Assembly (NCBI RefSeq): GCF_040957575.1
Contig: NZ_CP162602.1
Span: 434,001-498,000 of the forward strand
Length of the DNA: 64,000 bases
Direction of reading: 5' to 3'
Origin: Vibrio sp. HB236076
GTDB taxonomy: Bacteria; Pseudomonadota; Gammaproteobacteria; Enterobacterales; Vibrionaceae
Part shown: positions 1-7,106 of the stretch, one piece after another
How the letters are laid out: every line of letters begins with the position of its first letter
Numbering within the stretch: the stretch's first letter is position 1
Position numbers and translations under genes: made by a program
The notes under the pieces: model-generated
Told to the model about the DNA's origin: nothing
The model's database searches: none
The model's input: the letters and a program-made list of their open reading frames with translations, nothing else

Positions 1-1480
1 TGCACTTGTTGGTGAACAATGGCAGTCCACACAAGGTCCGGTGTTGACGAAAAAAAATCCCGCCACGGGAGAGACGATTTGGCAAGGGGTTCACAGCGAC
101 TCAGACACTGTCGATAACGCGGTACAGAGCGCAAGAGTAGCGTTTATCTCTTGGTCTCTGTTGCCATTAGAGCAGAGACTGGCGGTAATCAAGGCATTTG
201 CACAGCAACTGGAACAACACAAACAAGCCCTTGCGAAGATCATCAGTCAAGAAACAGGTAAGCCTTTGTGGGAGAGTGGTACCGAAGTACAAGCCATGAT
301 AAACAAGGTGGAGATATCCATTGAGGCGTATCATCAGCGCACCGGACAGTGTGTAACGGCAATGGCCGACGGTCAGGCTGTGATACGCCATCGGCCACAT
401 GGTGTCATGGCCGTTTTTGGTCCCTATAACTTTCCCGGTCATTTACCCAATGGCCACATTATTCCCGCACTGATTGCCGGTAACTGCATAGTATTTAAAC
501 CCAGTGAACTCACGCCTTGGACGGCACAGTTTACTCTAGAGATGTGGCAAAACGCAGGCTTGCCCTGTGGCGTGATTAATCTTGTCCAAGGAGGAGGACA
601 GACTGGTCAAGAGTTGGCCAGTCACCGGCTCGTCGATGGGTTGCTGTTTACTGGCAGTGCCAATACCGGCTATCAATTGCATCAGCAACTGTCGACCCAG
701 CCAGACAAAATACTGGCTTTGGAAATGGGTGGAAACAATGCCTTAGTCATCGACAATTTTTCAGATATTGATGCCGTTGTTCATTTAATTGTTCAATCCA
801 GCTTTATTTCTGCGGGTCAACGTTGTACTTGTGCGCGCCGTTTGTTGATTAAACAAGGAGCTCAAGGGGATGCGTTAGTGGAACGCCTTGTTGAGGTAAC
901 CCGAGCGATTCAAGTGGGTCGTTGGAATGAAGAGCCACAACCCTTTATGGGGCCGGTTATTTCCAAGCAGGCGGCAGAGCGCTTAATGGCGGTACAAGAA
1001 GGTTTGATTCAACAAGGTGCAAGCGTTTTGTTAGCAATGGAACATCGAGAACCTGAGCTCGCTTTTGTGACCCCGGGTATTTTAGATGTCTCTAAGCTTG
1101 ATAATGCTGCAGATGAGGAATACTTTGGCCCACTTTTGATGATCAAGCGCTATCAGCAGTTTGACCAAGCGATTGAGGAGGCAAACAACACGCGATTTGG
1201 CTTGTCAGCTGGCTTGGTTAGTGAATCTCGCAGTCAATACGAGTACTTTTCTGCGCGGATTCGAGCTGGAATCGTTAATTGGAACAAACCGTTAACTGGC
1301 GCGTCGAGTCGTGCCCCATTTGGCGGGGTTGGTGCGTCGGGTAATCATCGCCCGAGCGCCTATTACGCCGCGGATTACTGCGCCTGGCCAATGGCCAGTA
1401 TCGAATCTCAATACGTTAGCCTACCCAGTCAATTAGCACCTGGCCTAACATTGTTCCCATTACCAGGAGAGTCAGAATGA
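1..1480 (+). CDS. astD: succinylglutamate-semialdehyde dehydrogenase AstD, 5' end cut by window edge
   Basis: NAD-dependent oxidation of N-succinylglutamate semialdehyde to succinylglutamate, fourth step of the AST arginine-catabolic pathway, cytoplasmic. The reading frame is already open at base 2 and gives ALVGEQWQSTQG before the first internal GTG at 41; this aligns with the N-terminal strand of Escherichia coli AstD, so the true start lies upstream of the window and the GTG is not the start. Visible aldehyde dehydrogenase motifs: FGPYNFPGHLPNGH, the cofactor loop FTGSANTG, the general-base Glu in LEMGGNN and the catalytic Cys in GQRCTCARR, then the C-terminal PFGGVGASGNHRPSA. The stop overlaps the astB start by 4 bp (ATGA), so the two are translationally coupled. 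Identification is very secure. Confidence 0.96.
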   Translation, partial: ALVGEQWQSTQGPVLTKKNPATGETIWQGVHSDSDTVDNAVQSARVAFISWSLLPLEQRLAVIKAFAQQLEQHKQALAKIISQETGKPLWESGTEVQAMINKVEISIEAYHQRTGQCVTAMADGQAVIRHRPHGVMAVFGPYNFPGHLPNGHIIPALIAGNCIVFKPSELTPWTAQFTLEMWQNAGLPCGVINLVQGGGQTGQELASHRLVDGLLFTGSANTGYQLHQQLSTQPDKILALEMGGNNALVIDNFSDIDAVVHLIVQSSFISAGQRCTCARRLLIKQGAQGDALVERLVEVTRAIQVGRWNEEPQPFMGPVISKQAAERLMAVQEGLIQQGASVLLAMEHREPELAFVTPGILDVSKLDNAADEEYFGPLLMIKRYQQFDQAIEEANNTRFGLSAGLVSESRSQYEYFSARIRAGIVNWNKPLTGASSRAPFGGVGASGNHRPSAYYAADYCAWPMASIESQYVSLPSQLAPGLTLFPLPGESE

Positions 1481-2832
1481 GTACGGAAGCCAATTTTGAT
1501 GGATTGGTCGGCCCCACACACCACTATGCGGGGTTATCACACGGTAATATTGCCTCGACGGCCAATGTAAGAGCGGTCTCAAACCCAAAACTGGCGGCGC
1601 TACAGGGGCTAAAAAAAATGAAAGCGCTTCACGACATGGGGTATGTGCAAGGAATACTGCCTCCCCAGGAGCGCCCGTGCATTGAGGTCTTAAATCAGCT
1701 CGGCTTTTCGGCCAACAATGACGCATCATTATTAGCCAAGGTACATAAATTTCATCCTCAATTACTTTCTGCAGTCAGCTCGGCTTCGTCAATGTGGGTG
1801 GCCAATGCGGCGACGGTTTCTCCATCCGCTGATACGCGAGATGGCAAAGTGCACTTTAGTGTAGCGAACCTCAACAATAAATTTCACCGTTCTATTGAAG
1901 CGAAAGCAACAGAGGCGGCGTTAAAAGCCACCTTTAATGATTCCAATCATTTTGTTATTCATTCGGCACTGCCACAACAGGCGTTATTTGGCGATGAAGG
2001 TGCGGCGAATCACAATCGATTATCGGTCGATGACCGGCAGCCCGGCGTCGAAGTGTTTGTCTATGGGCGCAGTCAAACTCAACCTGGCCCACGTCATTAT
2101 CCGGCGAGACAAACGCTGGAAGCGTGTCGCTCTATTGCTTATCGGCATGGGCTTTTAGAGGATGACACTCTATTTTTGCAACAAAATCCAGACGTCATCG
2201 ATCAAGGCGTATTTCACAATGACGTTATTTCGGTCACGAATGGCCCGGTTTGGTTTTATCACCAAGAGGCTTTTGTCGATCAAACCTCGGTTTTTTCTAC
2301 CATCGAGCAGCGACTGGCAAAACAAGGGAGCAAATTTCAACCAATAGAGGTTCCCACAGAGGCAGTGAGTGTTCAAGATGCGGTTGAAAGTTACTTATTT
2401 AACAGTCAGCTACTGAGCAAAGCCAATGGAAGAATGCTGTTATTGGTACCTGCAGAGACGCAAGCAAATCGCAACGTTGCCGCTTACTTACAACATTTGA
2501 CTGCATCGAGTGATTGTATCGATCAAGTGATGGTGATGGATTTACGTGAAAGCATGCGCAATGGCGGCGGGCCGGCTTGTTTGCGGTTACGGGTTGTGTT
2601 GACCGAGCAAGAGCGAATGGCAATGAATCCATCGAGCATCATGAACAATGAGCAATATCAGCGCTTAGTGAACTGGGTTGAAAAGCATTATCGCGATCGA
2701 TTAAGTGAAGAGGATTTACTCGATCCACAATTGCTTGAGGAAAATCGAGTGGCGCTTGATCAACTGACACAAATACTGAATCTAGGATCTTTGTATCCGT
2801 TTCAACAAAATGGAAACAAGTCGAAGTCATAA
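1477..2832 (+). CDS. astB: N-succinylarginine dihydrolase AstB
   Basis: Hydrolyses N2-succinylarginine to succinylornithine, CO2 and ammonia, the second AST step. It has 451 residues, close to the usual 440-450. It opens with NFDGLVGPTHHYAGLS as in the enterobacterial enzyme. The catalytic triad of the amidinotransferase-like fold is visible: Glu174 in GDEGAANHNR, His247 in GVFHNDV and Cys368 in NGGGPACLRLR. The start ATG overlaps the astD stop; astE follows 12 bp later. The gene order D-B-E indicates one arginine catabolic operon whose astC/astA part must lie upstream of the window. No promoter is visible inside. Confidence 0.97.
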   Translation: MSTEANFDGLVGPTHHYAGLSHGNIASTANVRAVSNPKLAALQGLKKMKALHDMGYVQGILPPQERPCIEVLNQLGFSANNDASLLAKVHKFHPQLLSAVSSASSMWVANAATVSPSADTRDGKVHFSVANLNNKFHRSIEAKATEAALKATFNDSNHFVIHSALPQQALFGDEGAANHNRLSVDDRQPGVEVFVYGRSQTQPGPRHYPARQTLEACRSIAYRHGLLEDDTLFLQQNPDVIDQGVFHNDVISVTNGPVWFYHQEAFVDQTSVFSTIEQRLAKQGSKFQPIEVPTEAVSVQDAVESYLFNSQLLSKANGRMLLLVPAETQANRNVAAYLQHLTASSDCIDQVMVMDLRESMRNGGGPACLRLRVVLTEQERMAMNPSSIMNNEQYQRLVNWVEKHYRDRLSEEDLLDPQLLEENRVALDQLTQILNLGSLYPFQQNGNKSKS

Positions 2833-2844
2833 GAGGAGTCCCCC

Positions 2845-3813
2845 GTGGATTATGATCTCAAATCGTGGTTACGTTCAGGGCAAGTTGAGCCAAGCATAGG
2901 TGAAAATGCACAGTTAGCCTGGCATTGTCATGCAAAGGGCATCATCGAGTTTACACCAAGAACGGCCTCTACCAAGTACTTAGTGCTTTCCGCCGGGATC
3001 CACGGTAATGAAACGGCGCCGATAGAGATCTTGTTTTCGTTTATGATGGATTTGCTCAAGGGTAAGTTGGCGCTGCGACAAAATGTGTTAATCGTGTTCG
3101 GTAATTTCGATGCCATGATAGCCGGTCAGCGCTTTATAAAGTTTGATATGAACCGCTTATTTTTAGCGCCCACGCAGACAAAATTAGGTGGCGAATACCA
3201 GCGCGTTGTGGCAATCAAAGCTCAGGTCGAGAAGTTTATCATGCAAGCGAATGGTAACACGTGTTGGCACCTTGATATGCACACGGCGATTAGAGAGTCA
3301 TTGAAAGTAAAATTTGGTGTGCTACCCGATCACTGTGATAAATCGTCTGCATTTTACCGCTTGTTTTGCCATTGTGAGTTGAATGCGTTGGTGATCAATT
3401 CGGTGCCAAGTGGTACGTTTACATCTTGGACATGCCATCAATTAGGGGCGCTAAGTTGTACTTTAGAGTTGGGTAAAGCGTTGCCATTTGGTGAGAACAA
3501 GCTCGAACCATTCCAGTCGATAATCAAAGCCATCCAGCTTTTACTCACCGACGAATTGTCGAAAAGCGATACCTTACGAAACGTTGAACTTTTTACTGTC
3601 AAGCAAGTCCTTCACAAACAAAGCGAACAGTTTAGATTCACTGACCTCAAAGACACGGCGCCTAATTTCACGCCAATAGCCATGAATCACAAAGTTGCAC
3701 AAGACGGCGATTATGAATATTGGAACCAAGATGCTGGCGCATGTATTTTATTCCCTAATCCGAATGTTGCTGTCGGCCTGAGGGCGGGGATGATCATTGT
3801 GCCTTGTGACTAA
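2845..3813 (+). CDS. astE: succinylglutamate desuccinylase AstE
   Basis: Zinc-dependent hydrolysis of succinylglutamate to glutamate and succinate, last AST step. The start is GTG at 2845, supported by the Shine-Dalgarno AAGAGGAG at 2831-2838; the 322-residue length fits the family. Zinc ligands of the AstE/aspartoacylase peptidase-M14-like fold are visible: His53 and Glu56 in GIHGNE and His146 in HLDMHTAIR; the general base is probably Glu208 in TLELGKALPFG. The C-terminal LFPNPNVAVGLRAG also matches. It is the last gene of the ast operon. No terminator hairpin follows; instead the qrr array starts about 50 bp downstream on the opposite strand. Confidence 0.96.
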   Translation: MDYDLKSWLRSGQVEPSIGENAQLAWHCHAKGIIEFTPRTASTKYLVLSAGIHGNETAPIEILFSFMMDLLKGKLALRQNVLIVFGNFDAMIAGQRFIKFDMNRLFLAPTQTKLGGEYQRVVAIKAQVEKFIMQANGNTCWHLDMHTAIRESLKVKFGVLPDHCDKSSAFYRLFCHCELNALVINSVPSGTFTSWTCHQLGALSCTLELGKALPFGENKLEPFQSIIKAIQLLLTDELSKSDTLRNVELFTVKQVLHKQSEQFRFTDLKDTAPNFTPIAMNHKVAQDGDYEYWNQDAGACILFPNPNVAVGLRAGMIIVPCD

Positions 3814-3860
3814 AAAGAGTAAAAGGCATTGTTTATCATGATCTCTCGCGACTGGGAATT

Positions 3861-3925
3861 GCAACTTGTTTCAAATGTGCATTTTTGCTTTGCAAACCGT
3901 TATTTTATTTTGCCAAGCTTGGCAA
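3861..3925 (-). promoter_or_regulatory. orphan LuxO-type upstream activating region (remnant)
   Basis: This stretch repeats the segment that lies upstream of each qrr gene (GCAACTTGTTTCAA followed by TTTTATTTTGC-like boxes), displaced by exactly 341 bp from the copy at 4202. On the minus strand no -24/-12 promoter and no Qrr core follow it; astE ends only 47 bp away. It also contains a perfect 16-bp palindrome TTGCCAAGCTTGGCAA at 3910-3925. Seen: the repeat. Inferred: remnant of a further qrr unit whose RNA part was lost. Confidence 0.5.
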
Positions 3926-4005
3926 TGACCCATGGGAAGCAAGAGTGCGTTTGTTGCTAAAAGCAAGTTGGTTTTATGTTTGTCACTGCTACTTTGGGTA
4001 TCAAT

Positions 4006-4038
4006 AAAAAAGCGCCAACCCAGAGAATGGATTGGCGC
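4006..4038 (-). terminator. intrinsic terminator of qrr copy A
   Basis: On the minus strand GCGCCAATCC pairs with GGGTTGGCGC around a short loop and is followed by six T (plus-strand A 4006-4011). It is typical of the Hfq-binding 3' end of Qrr RNAs. Confidence 0.9.
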
Positions 4039-4110
4039 GTAATGTGTGAACAAAATTGGGTTCACTAACAACGTCAGTTGGCTAGGTGACCCTCGGCTTA
4101 ATAAGGGTCA
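4006..4110 (-). ncRNA. qrr: Qrr quorum regulatory small RNA (copy A)
   Basis: Hfq-dependent small RNA family that is activated by phosphorylated LuxO with sigma-54 at low cell density and controls the LuxR/HapR-type master regulator and other targets. On the minus strand the RNA begins TGACCC at 4110, forms stem-loop 1 (TGACCCT with AGGGTCA), then carries the family core CACCTAGCCAACTGACGTTG and TTAGTGAA, a second stem GTGAAC/GTTCAC, and an intrinsic terminator at 4012-4038 followed by six U. The length of about 105 nt fits known Qrr RNAs (about 95-110). The first base lies exactly 12 nt from the -12 C of a sigma-54 promoter. Identification by core sequence is secure; the copy number suffix cannot be assigned. 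Confidence 0.93.
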
Positions 4111-4121
4111 TTATTTAATAA

Positions 4122-4136
4122 GCATTAACCGTGCCA
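4122..4136 (-). promoter_or_regulatory. sigma-54 promoter of qrr copy A
   Basis: The minus strand reads TGGCAC-GGTTA-ATGC, against the sigma-54 consensus TGGCAC-N5-TTGC. The last C is 12 nt upstream of the proposed RNA 5' end at 4110, as expected for -12. Confidence 0.88.
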
Positions 4137-4223
4137 GTTTTTTATTTATCCCTATCTTATTGTTTTTAAATTGCTTTTTTTATTTCTGTTGTCTATGTAT
4201 AGCAACTTGTTTCAATTACTTGT

Positions 4224-4255
4224 TTTTATTTTGCAATATAAATTTCATTTTGCAA
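4224..4255 (-). promoter_or_regulatory. two LuxO-type boxes upstream of qrr copy A
   Basis: The published LuxO site is TTGCA-WWW-TGCAA. TTTCATTTTGCAA at 4243-4255 matches 12 of 13 positions and TTTTATTTTGCAA at 4224-4236 matches 11 of 13. They lie about 115-145 bp upstream of the RNA start, a normal distance for sigma-54 activators. Confidence 0.7.
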
Positions 4256-4347
4256 TACAGTAAAAAGGGCACTTGCATTACAACAGGGGAGGGGACTGAA
4301 AAGTGGCGTGTTTTATTGAGTTTTATCTGGGTCTAGGTATAAAGCAT

Positions 4348-4380
4348 AAAAAAGCGCCAACCCATAAAATGGATTGGCGC
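4348..4380 (-). terminator. intrinsic terminator of qrr copy B
   Basis: Minus-strand GCGCCAATCC / GGGTTGGCGC hairpin with loop ATTTTAT, followed by six T (plus-strand A 4348-4353). Confidence 0.9.
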
Positions 4381-4452
4381 GTAACATGTGAACAAAATAG
4401 GGTTCACTAACAACGTCAGTTGGCTAGGTGACCCTCGGCTTAATAAGGGTCA
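4348..4452 (-). ncRNA. qrr: Qrr quorum regulatory small RNA (copy B)
   Basis: Second complete qrr gene, 342 bp upstream of copy A on the same strand. The 5' part from TGACCC at 4452 through the core GTCACCTAGCCAACTGACG and TTAGTGAAC is identical to copy A; differences are confined to the loop of stem 2, the linker before the terminator (ACATGTTAC against ACACATTAC) and the terminator loop. It has its own sigma-54 promoter, LuxO-type boxes and terminator, so both copies look functional and independently transcribed. Because the seed region is identical, the two should share targets; dosage or additive control is the likely consequence. That last point is inference. Confidence 0.93.
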
Positions 4453-4463
4453 TTATCTATTAG

Positions 4464-4478
4464 GCATTAACTATGCCA
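4464..4478 (-). promoter_or_regulatory. sigma-54 promoter of qrr copy B
   Basis: The minus strand reads TGGCAT-AGTTA-ATGC with the same spacing as in copy A; the -12 C is 12 nt from the RNA start at 4452. Confidence 0.86.
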
Positions 4479-4563
4479 ACTTTTCGCCGACCCTATCTAT
4501 ATGTTTTTTAAGGCAATCTTTATTTTTTGTTTTGGTGTATAGCAACTGATTTCAAAGGTTTGT

Positions 4564-4594
4564 TTTTATTTTGCAGTGATTTTTTATTTTGCAA
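4564..4594 (-). promoter_or_regulatory. two LuxO-type boxes upstream of qrr copy B
   Basis: TTTTATTTTGCAA at 4582-4594 (11 of 13 to TTGCA-WWW-TGCAA) and TTTTATTTTGCAG at 4564-4576 (10 of 13) occupy the same place relative to the promoter as in copy A. Confidence 0.65.
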
Positions 4595-4636
4595 AATCCG
4601 GTGTGAAAAAGTGGCTGTTTTAGAGGTGAGGTTCCA

Positions 4637-4679
4637 ATACCAATGAGATATCAACGCAGTGGCTGAGCCATATTGGTAT
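4637..4679. repeat. nested inverted repeat
   Basis: ATACCAAT (4637-4644) pairs with ATTGGTAT (4672-4679), and inside lies TGGCTGAGCCA (4660-4670), a small hairpin of its own. No T-run follows on either strand, so it is not a classical terminator. Function unknown. Confidence 0.45.
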
Positions 4680-4740
4680 AAGTAACCATGGTGAGTGCGG
4701 TTTGTTCACGGCTCATTGCAATAAGGCGTCATTCTTAATC

Positions 4741-4802
4741 GATTACGTTGGCGGCATAGGTGACCCTGGCGAGCAGGGCCACTATTCATTAAAGAACATC
4801 CG
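4741..4802 (-). other. diverged Qrr-like element directly after pncB
   Basis: On the minus strand, immediately past the pncB stop, a stem AGTGGCCCT / AGGGTCACC is followed by TATGCCGCCAACGTAATCG, which resembles the Qrr stem 1 and core (AGGGTCACC TAGCCAACTGACG) and lies 332 bp from the copy B core, close to the array period. No sigma-54 promoter precedes it and no intrinsic terminator follows, so it is probably a decayed copy or part of the pncB 3' UTR. Confidence 0.35.
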
Positions 4803-6110
4803 CTATGCGGCGATGTACAAGCGCCTTTTTTGATATGGCGCTTTTCGTAGTGTTTCGCACAGTTGCTCTAGGTTAAGATCGAGATTAAACGTTTTCTTCA
4901 CATGGGCGAGGAAAATAGGGTCTTCGCACATTGCCTTTTTGGGCTCATCACTGATTTTAGCCACGGGTCTGTGCTGACACTCAACCAGTTTGACCACGAT
5001 AGAGAGCGGGTGATAAAGCTCCCCTTCATTATTATAATACTCCCCTAAATCATTGGTTAAAAAGGTACCAATACCGAAGGACACGTTAACGCGTCCCGCA
5101 AAGTATTGGCAAATATCGAGTGCTTGATCAAAATTGAGACCGTCGGAAAAGATGAATAATTTTGATTTTGGATCAATTCCCAATTGTTGATAATGCGCGA
5201 TTAACTTGTCTCCCCAAGTGTATGGGCAGCCCGAGTCATGCCTTACACCATCATAAGCTTTGGCAAGCTGAGGAGAAAAATCGTTAAGGAATGCATCAAT
5301 CGAAATGGTGTCCGTTGGCGCAATCGCAAGTTGACCATTAAAGGCATTGAGCCATTGTTTCAATGCCTGTTGTTGGGAATCTGCCACGTGACTAAACGCT
5401 TGGTGTCCCATAAACCATTCGTGGGCAATGGTGCCTATCGGTGTTAAGTCATATTTTCTGGCGAAATGAATATTACTGGTGCCGACGAGGCACTGAGGTA
5501 TTTCCTTGGTCAACACTGACAGAATGATATCTTGAGCTTGTGAAGAAAATCGACGTCTCGTGCCCATTTCTGTGAGAGAAAAGTTGTCGATGTTTCTTTT
5601 CATTAATTCTGATTTGAGGTGTTGTACTTTGTCATCAATCACGTTTTTGATGTGCTGCGCTGAAACGGAGTGCCAATATTGACGGCTTCTGACTTCAGAA
5701 ATAATGGCCATGACTAAGGTCTCATACAGAATGGTATCACGCCAAGCGCCGCGAATACTGATGCTGAGTTGCTTGCGATCATGGTGTTCTACAAAGCCCA
5801 GTTGTACCTGCTCACTCGGGGTAAAGCGGAAATAGTGCAAGGTATTGAGAAAGCTTGTTTTAAGGTGAGGCGCGTGTTGTTTTAGGTAGTCTATATCGTC
5901 AGGTGAAAAGGATAATCCAGCCAGCGATTGAATTTGGCTATGAATGTCTGAAATGAGAGGGCTGAGATCTTCATCGGAGCGAACAATCAGTTCGTATCGC
6001 ACTTCGACATCGGGGTAAAAGGTGTGAATAGCCTGCATCATATTGATTTTGTAGGCGTCCAAATCTAACAGACTTTGTATGATTGATGGTGAGAATACTG
6101 TTGCACACAT
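4803..6110 (-). CDS. pncB: nicotinate phosphoribosyltransferase PncB
   Basis: Converts nicotinate and PRPP (with ATP) to nicotinate mononucleotide, the entry step of the Preiss-Handler NAD salvage route; cytoplasmic. It has 435 residues, somewhat longer than the usual 400. Motifs: LDLDAYKINMMQA near the N-terminus, the phosphorylated-histidine loop GTIAHEWFMGHQAF (His230), DSGCPYTWGDKLI and the PRPP/phosphate region FSDGLNFDQAL and FGIGTFLTNDLG. It diverges from nrtR, and an imperfect palindrome at 6141-6159 sits 31 bp before its start, consistent with repression by NrtR. Downstream is the qrr array on the same strand without a clear terminator between, so read-through into the array is possible. 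Confidence 0.95.
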   Translation of the reverse strand: MCATVFSPSIIQSLLDLDAYKINMMQAIHTFYPDVEVRYELIVRSDEDLSPLISDIHSQIQSLAGLSFSPDDIDYLKQHAPHLKTSFLNTLHYFRFTPSEQVQLGFVEHHDRKQLSISIRGAWRDTILYETLVMAIISEVRSRQYWHSVSAQHIKNVIDDKVQHLKSELMKRNIDNFSLTEMGTRRRFSSQAQDIILSVLTKEIPQCLVGTSNIHFARKYDLTPIGTIAHEWFMGHQAFSHVADSQQQALKQWLNAFNGQLAIAPTDTISIDAFLNDFSPQLAKAYDGVRHDSGCPYTWGDKLIAHYQQLGIDPKSKLFIFSDGLNFDQALDICQYFAGRVNVSFGIGTFLTNDLGEYYNNEGELYHPLSIVVKLVECQHRPVAKISDEPKKAMCEDPIFLAHVKKTFNLDLNLEQLCETLRKAPYQKRRLYIAA

Positions 6111-6140
6111 TCCCCTATCCTCTTTTAGTGATATGACTTA

Positions 6141-6159
6141 GTAACAAAATGTTGTTAAC
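6141..6159. promoter_or_regulatory. palindromic operator candidate before pncB
   Basis: GTAACAAAATGTTGTTAAC: the arms GTAACAA and TTGTTAAC form an imperfect palindrome 31 bp upstream of pncB and 198 bp upstream of the divergent nrtR gene. NrtR regulators bind palindromes in NAD gene promoters; this site is the best candidate here. Inference from position and symmetry only. Confidence 0.45.
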
Positions 6160-6356
6160 TTGAAGTGAAGATAATTCAGCTCTTCTTCAAAGTCAAATTT
6201 AGCAGGTAATAAAGTCGATATATCAACATGGAAGAGTCATGTGCTTCTGGGTTACTTGTCTTGGTCATTACGTTAAGTTTGGAACAATATTGAACAAACT
6301 CATTGAGTGCCGATGTGCTCTGATCTAGAATGACAGAGTAAAAAATAGGGGGAGTG

Positions 6357-7076
6357 ATGATAGTTACCATTGATATGGTTTGTCTTTGTCTGTCAGAGAA
6401 AGGCTTAAAAGTGTTGTTATTAAAAAGGAATAATCCCCAGCGGCCAGATTTCAATAAATGGGCTATCCCGGGGGGCTGGGTGTATGACGAAGATATGTCC
6501 CATCTTGGGGGGGAGCCGGCCGACAAAGATTTTGAGTCAGCACGTAAAAGGATTTGTCGGCAAAAAGTTCATACTTACCCCAATTTCATTAGCGATCCTT
6601 TGGTTGATGGCAACGCGAAACGCGACCCAGAGGGATGGAGTGTCAGTATTTCGCATTATGCCCTGTGTAATGCGTCTAATGTCCAGCAGATTAACGATTC
6701 AGGCTTAGAGCAAGATAGAGTCAAATGGGTTGATATTGATGAGTTAATGGCGACAAAGGAGGCCGGGTTAGCGTTCGACCATCAGGCTCAAATTCACCAC
6801 GCCTGGAAAAAGCTGCGCGCTGCCGTCGAATATACCTCTGTGGTCCTTTTTTTACTGGAAAAGGAATTCTTGGTCTCCGACATCATTACCGCGTACCAAA
6901 AATTCGGCGTTGAGGTAAATCGCATGACCATTAAACGGCGCTTAATTGATACTGGTGTGATTGTCAGTGCGAATAAAATGGCCTCATCACCCAAAGGCAC
7001 TGGAGGCAAACCGGCAAAAGTTTTTCGATTAGCTTGTGATAGGGTCACGTATTTTCAAACTTGCCTTCGTAACTAA
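6357..7076 (+). CDS. nrtR: NrtR-type Nudix-related transcriptional regulator of NAD metabolism
   Basis: NrtR proteins join an N-terminal Nudix domain that senses ADP-ribose-like NAD derivatives to a C-terminal winged helix that represses NAD biosynthesis genes. Residues 1-150 show the Nudix fold (VTIDMVCLCLSEKGLKVLLL, PGGWVY, RDPEGWSVSISHYAL), residues 160-239 the winged helix (FGVEVNRMTIKRRLIDTGV and the C-terminal GGKPAKVFRL). The catalytic Nudix box is degenerate: where REx2EExG is expected there is ARKRICRQKVHT, so hydrolase activity is unlikely, as known for several NrtR. The start is ATG 6357 behind AGGGGGA; a GTG three bases earlier is also possible. It is divergent from pncB, its likely target. 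Confidence 0.85.
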   Translation: MIVTIDMVCLCLSEKGLKVLLLKRNNPQRPDFNKWAIPGGWVYDEDMSHLGGEPADKDFESARKRICRQKVHTYPNFISDPLVDGNAKRDPEGWSVSISHYALCNASNVQQINDSGLEQDRVKWVDIDELMATKEAGLAFDHQAQIHHAWKKLRAAVEYTSVVLFLLEKEFLVSDIITAYQKFGVEVNRMTIKRRLIDTGVIVSANKMASSPKGTGGKPAKVFRLACDRVTYFQTCLRN

Positions 7077-7106
7077 TTGATTTGATGAGAAATGCGAGAC
7101 TGGTGC

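Larger units (their letters stand above)
3861..4790 (-). repeat. array of ~341-bp units carrying qrr genes
   Basis: Three upstream-activator segments begin at 3861, 4202 and 4542 (steps of 341 and 340 bp), and three AGGTGACCCT core sequences begin at 4084, 4426 and 4758 (steps of 342 and 332 bp). The middle parts of the two central units are nearly identical across the Qrr core and more diverged between. This is the signature of old tandem duplication with decay at the edges. Confidence 0.7.

Noticed and set aside
41..43. GTG at 41 as the start of astD
   Set aside because: The frame is open upstream to the window edge and the upstream residues align with the AstD N-terminus, so the gene is cut by the window.
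4046..4336. 96-codon plus-strand reading frame in the astE-pncB gap
   Set aside because: It is the antisense of qrr copy A and its activator region; the protein is low-complexity and hydrophobic by base composition.
6176..6526. 116-codon minus-strand frame overlapping the nrtR start
   Set aside because: It runs antisense to the Nudix domain, has no family similarity and would occupy the pncB-nrtR control region.
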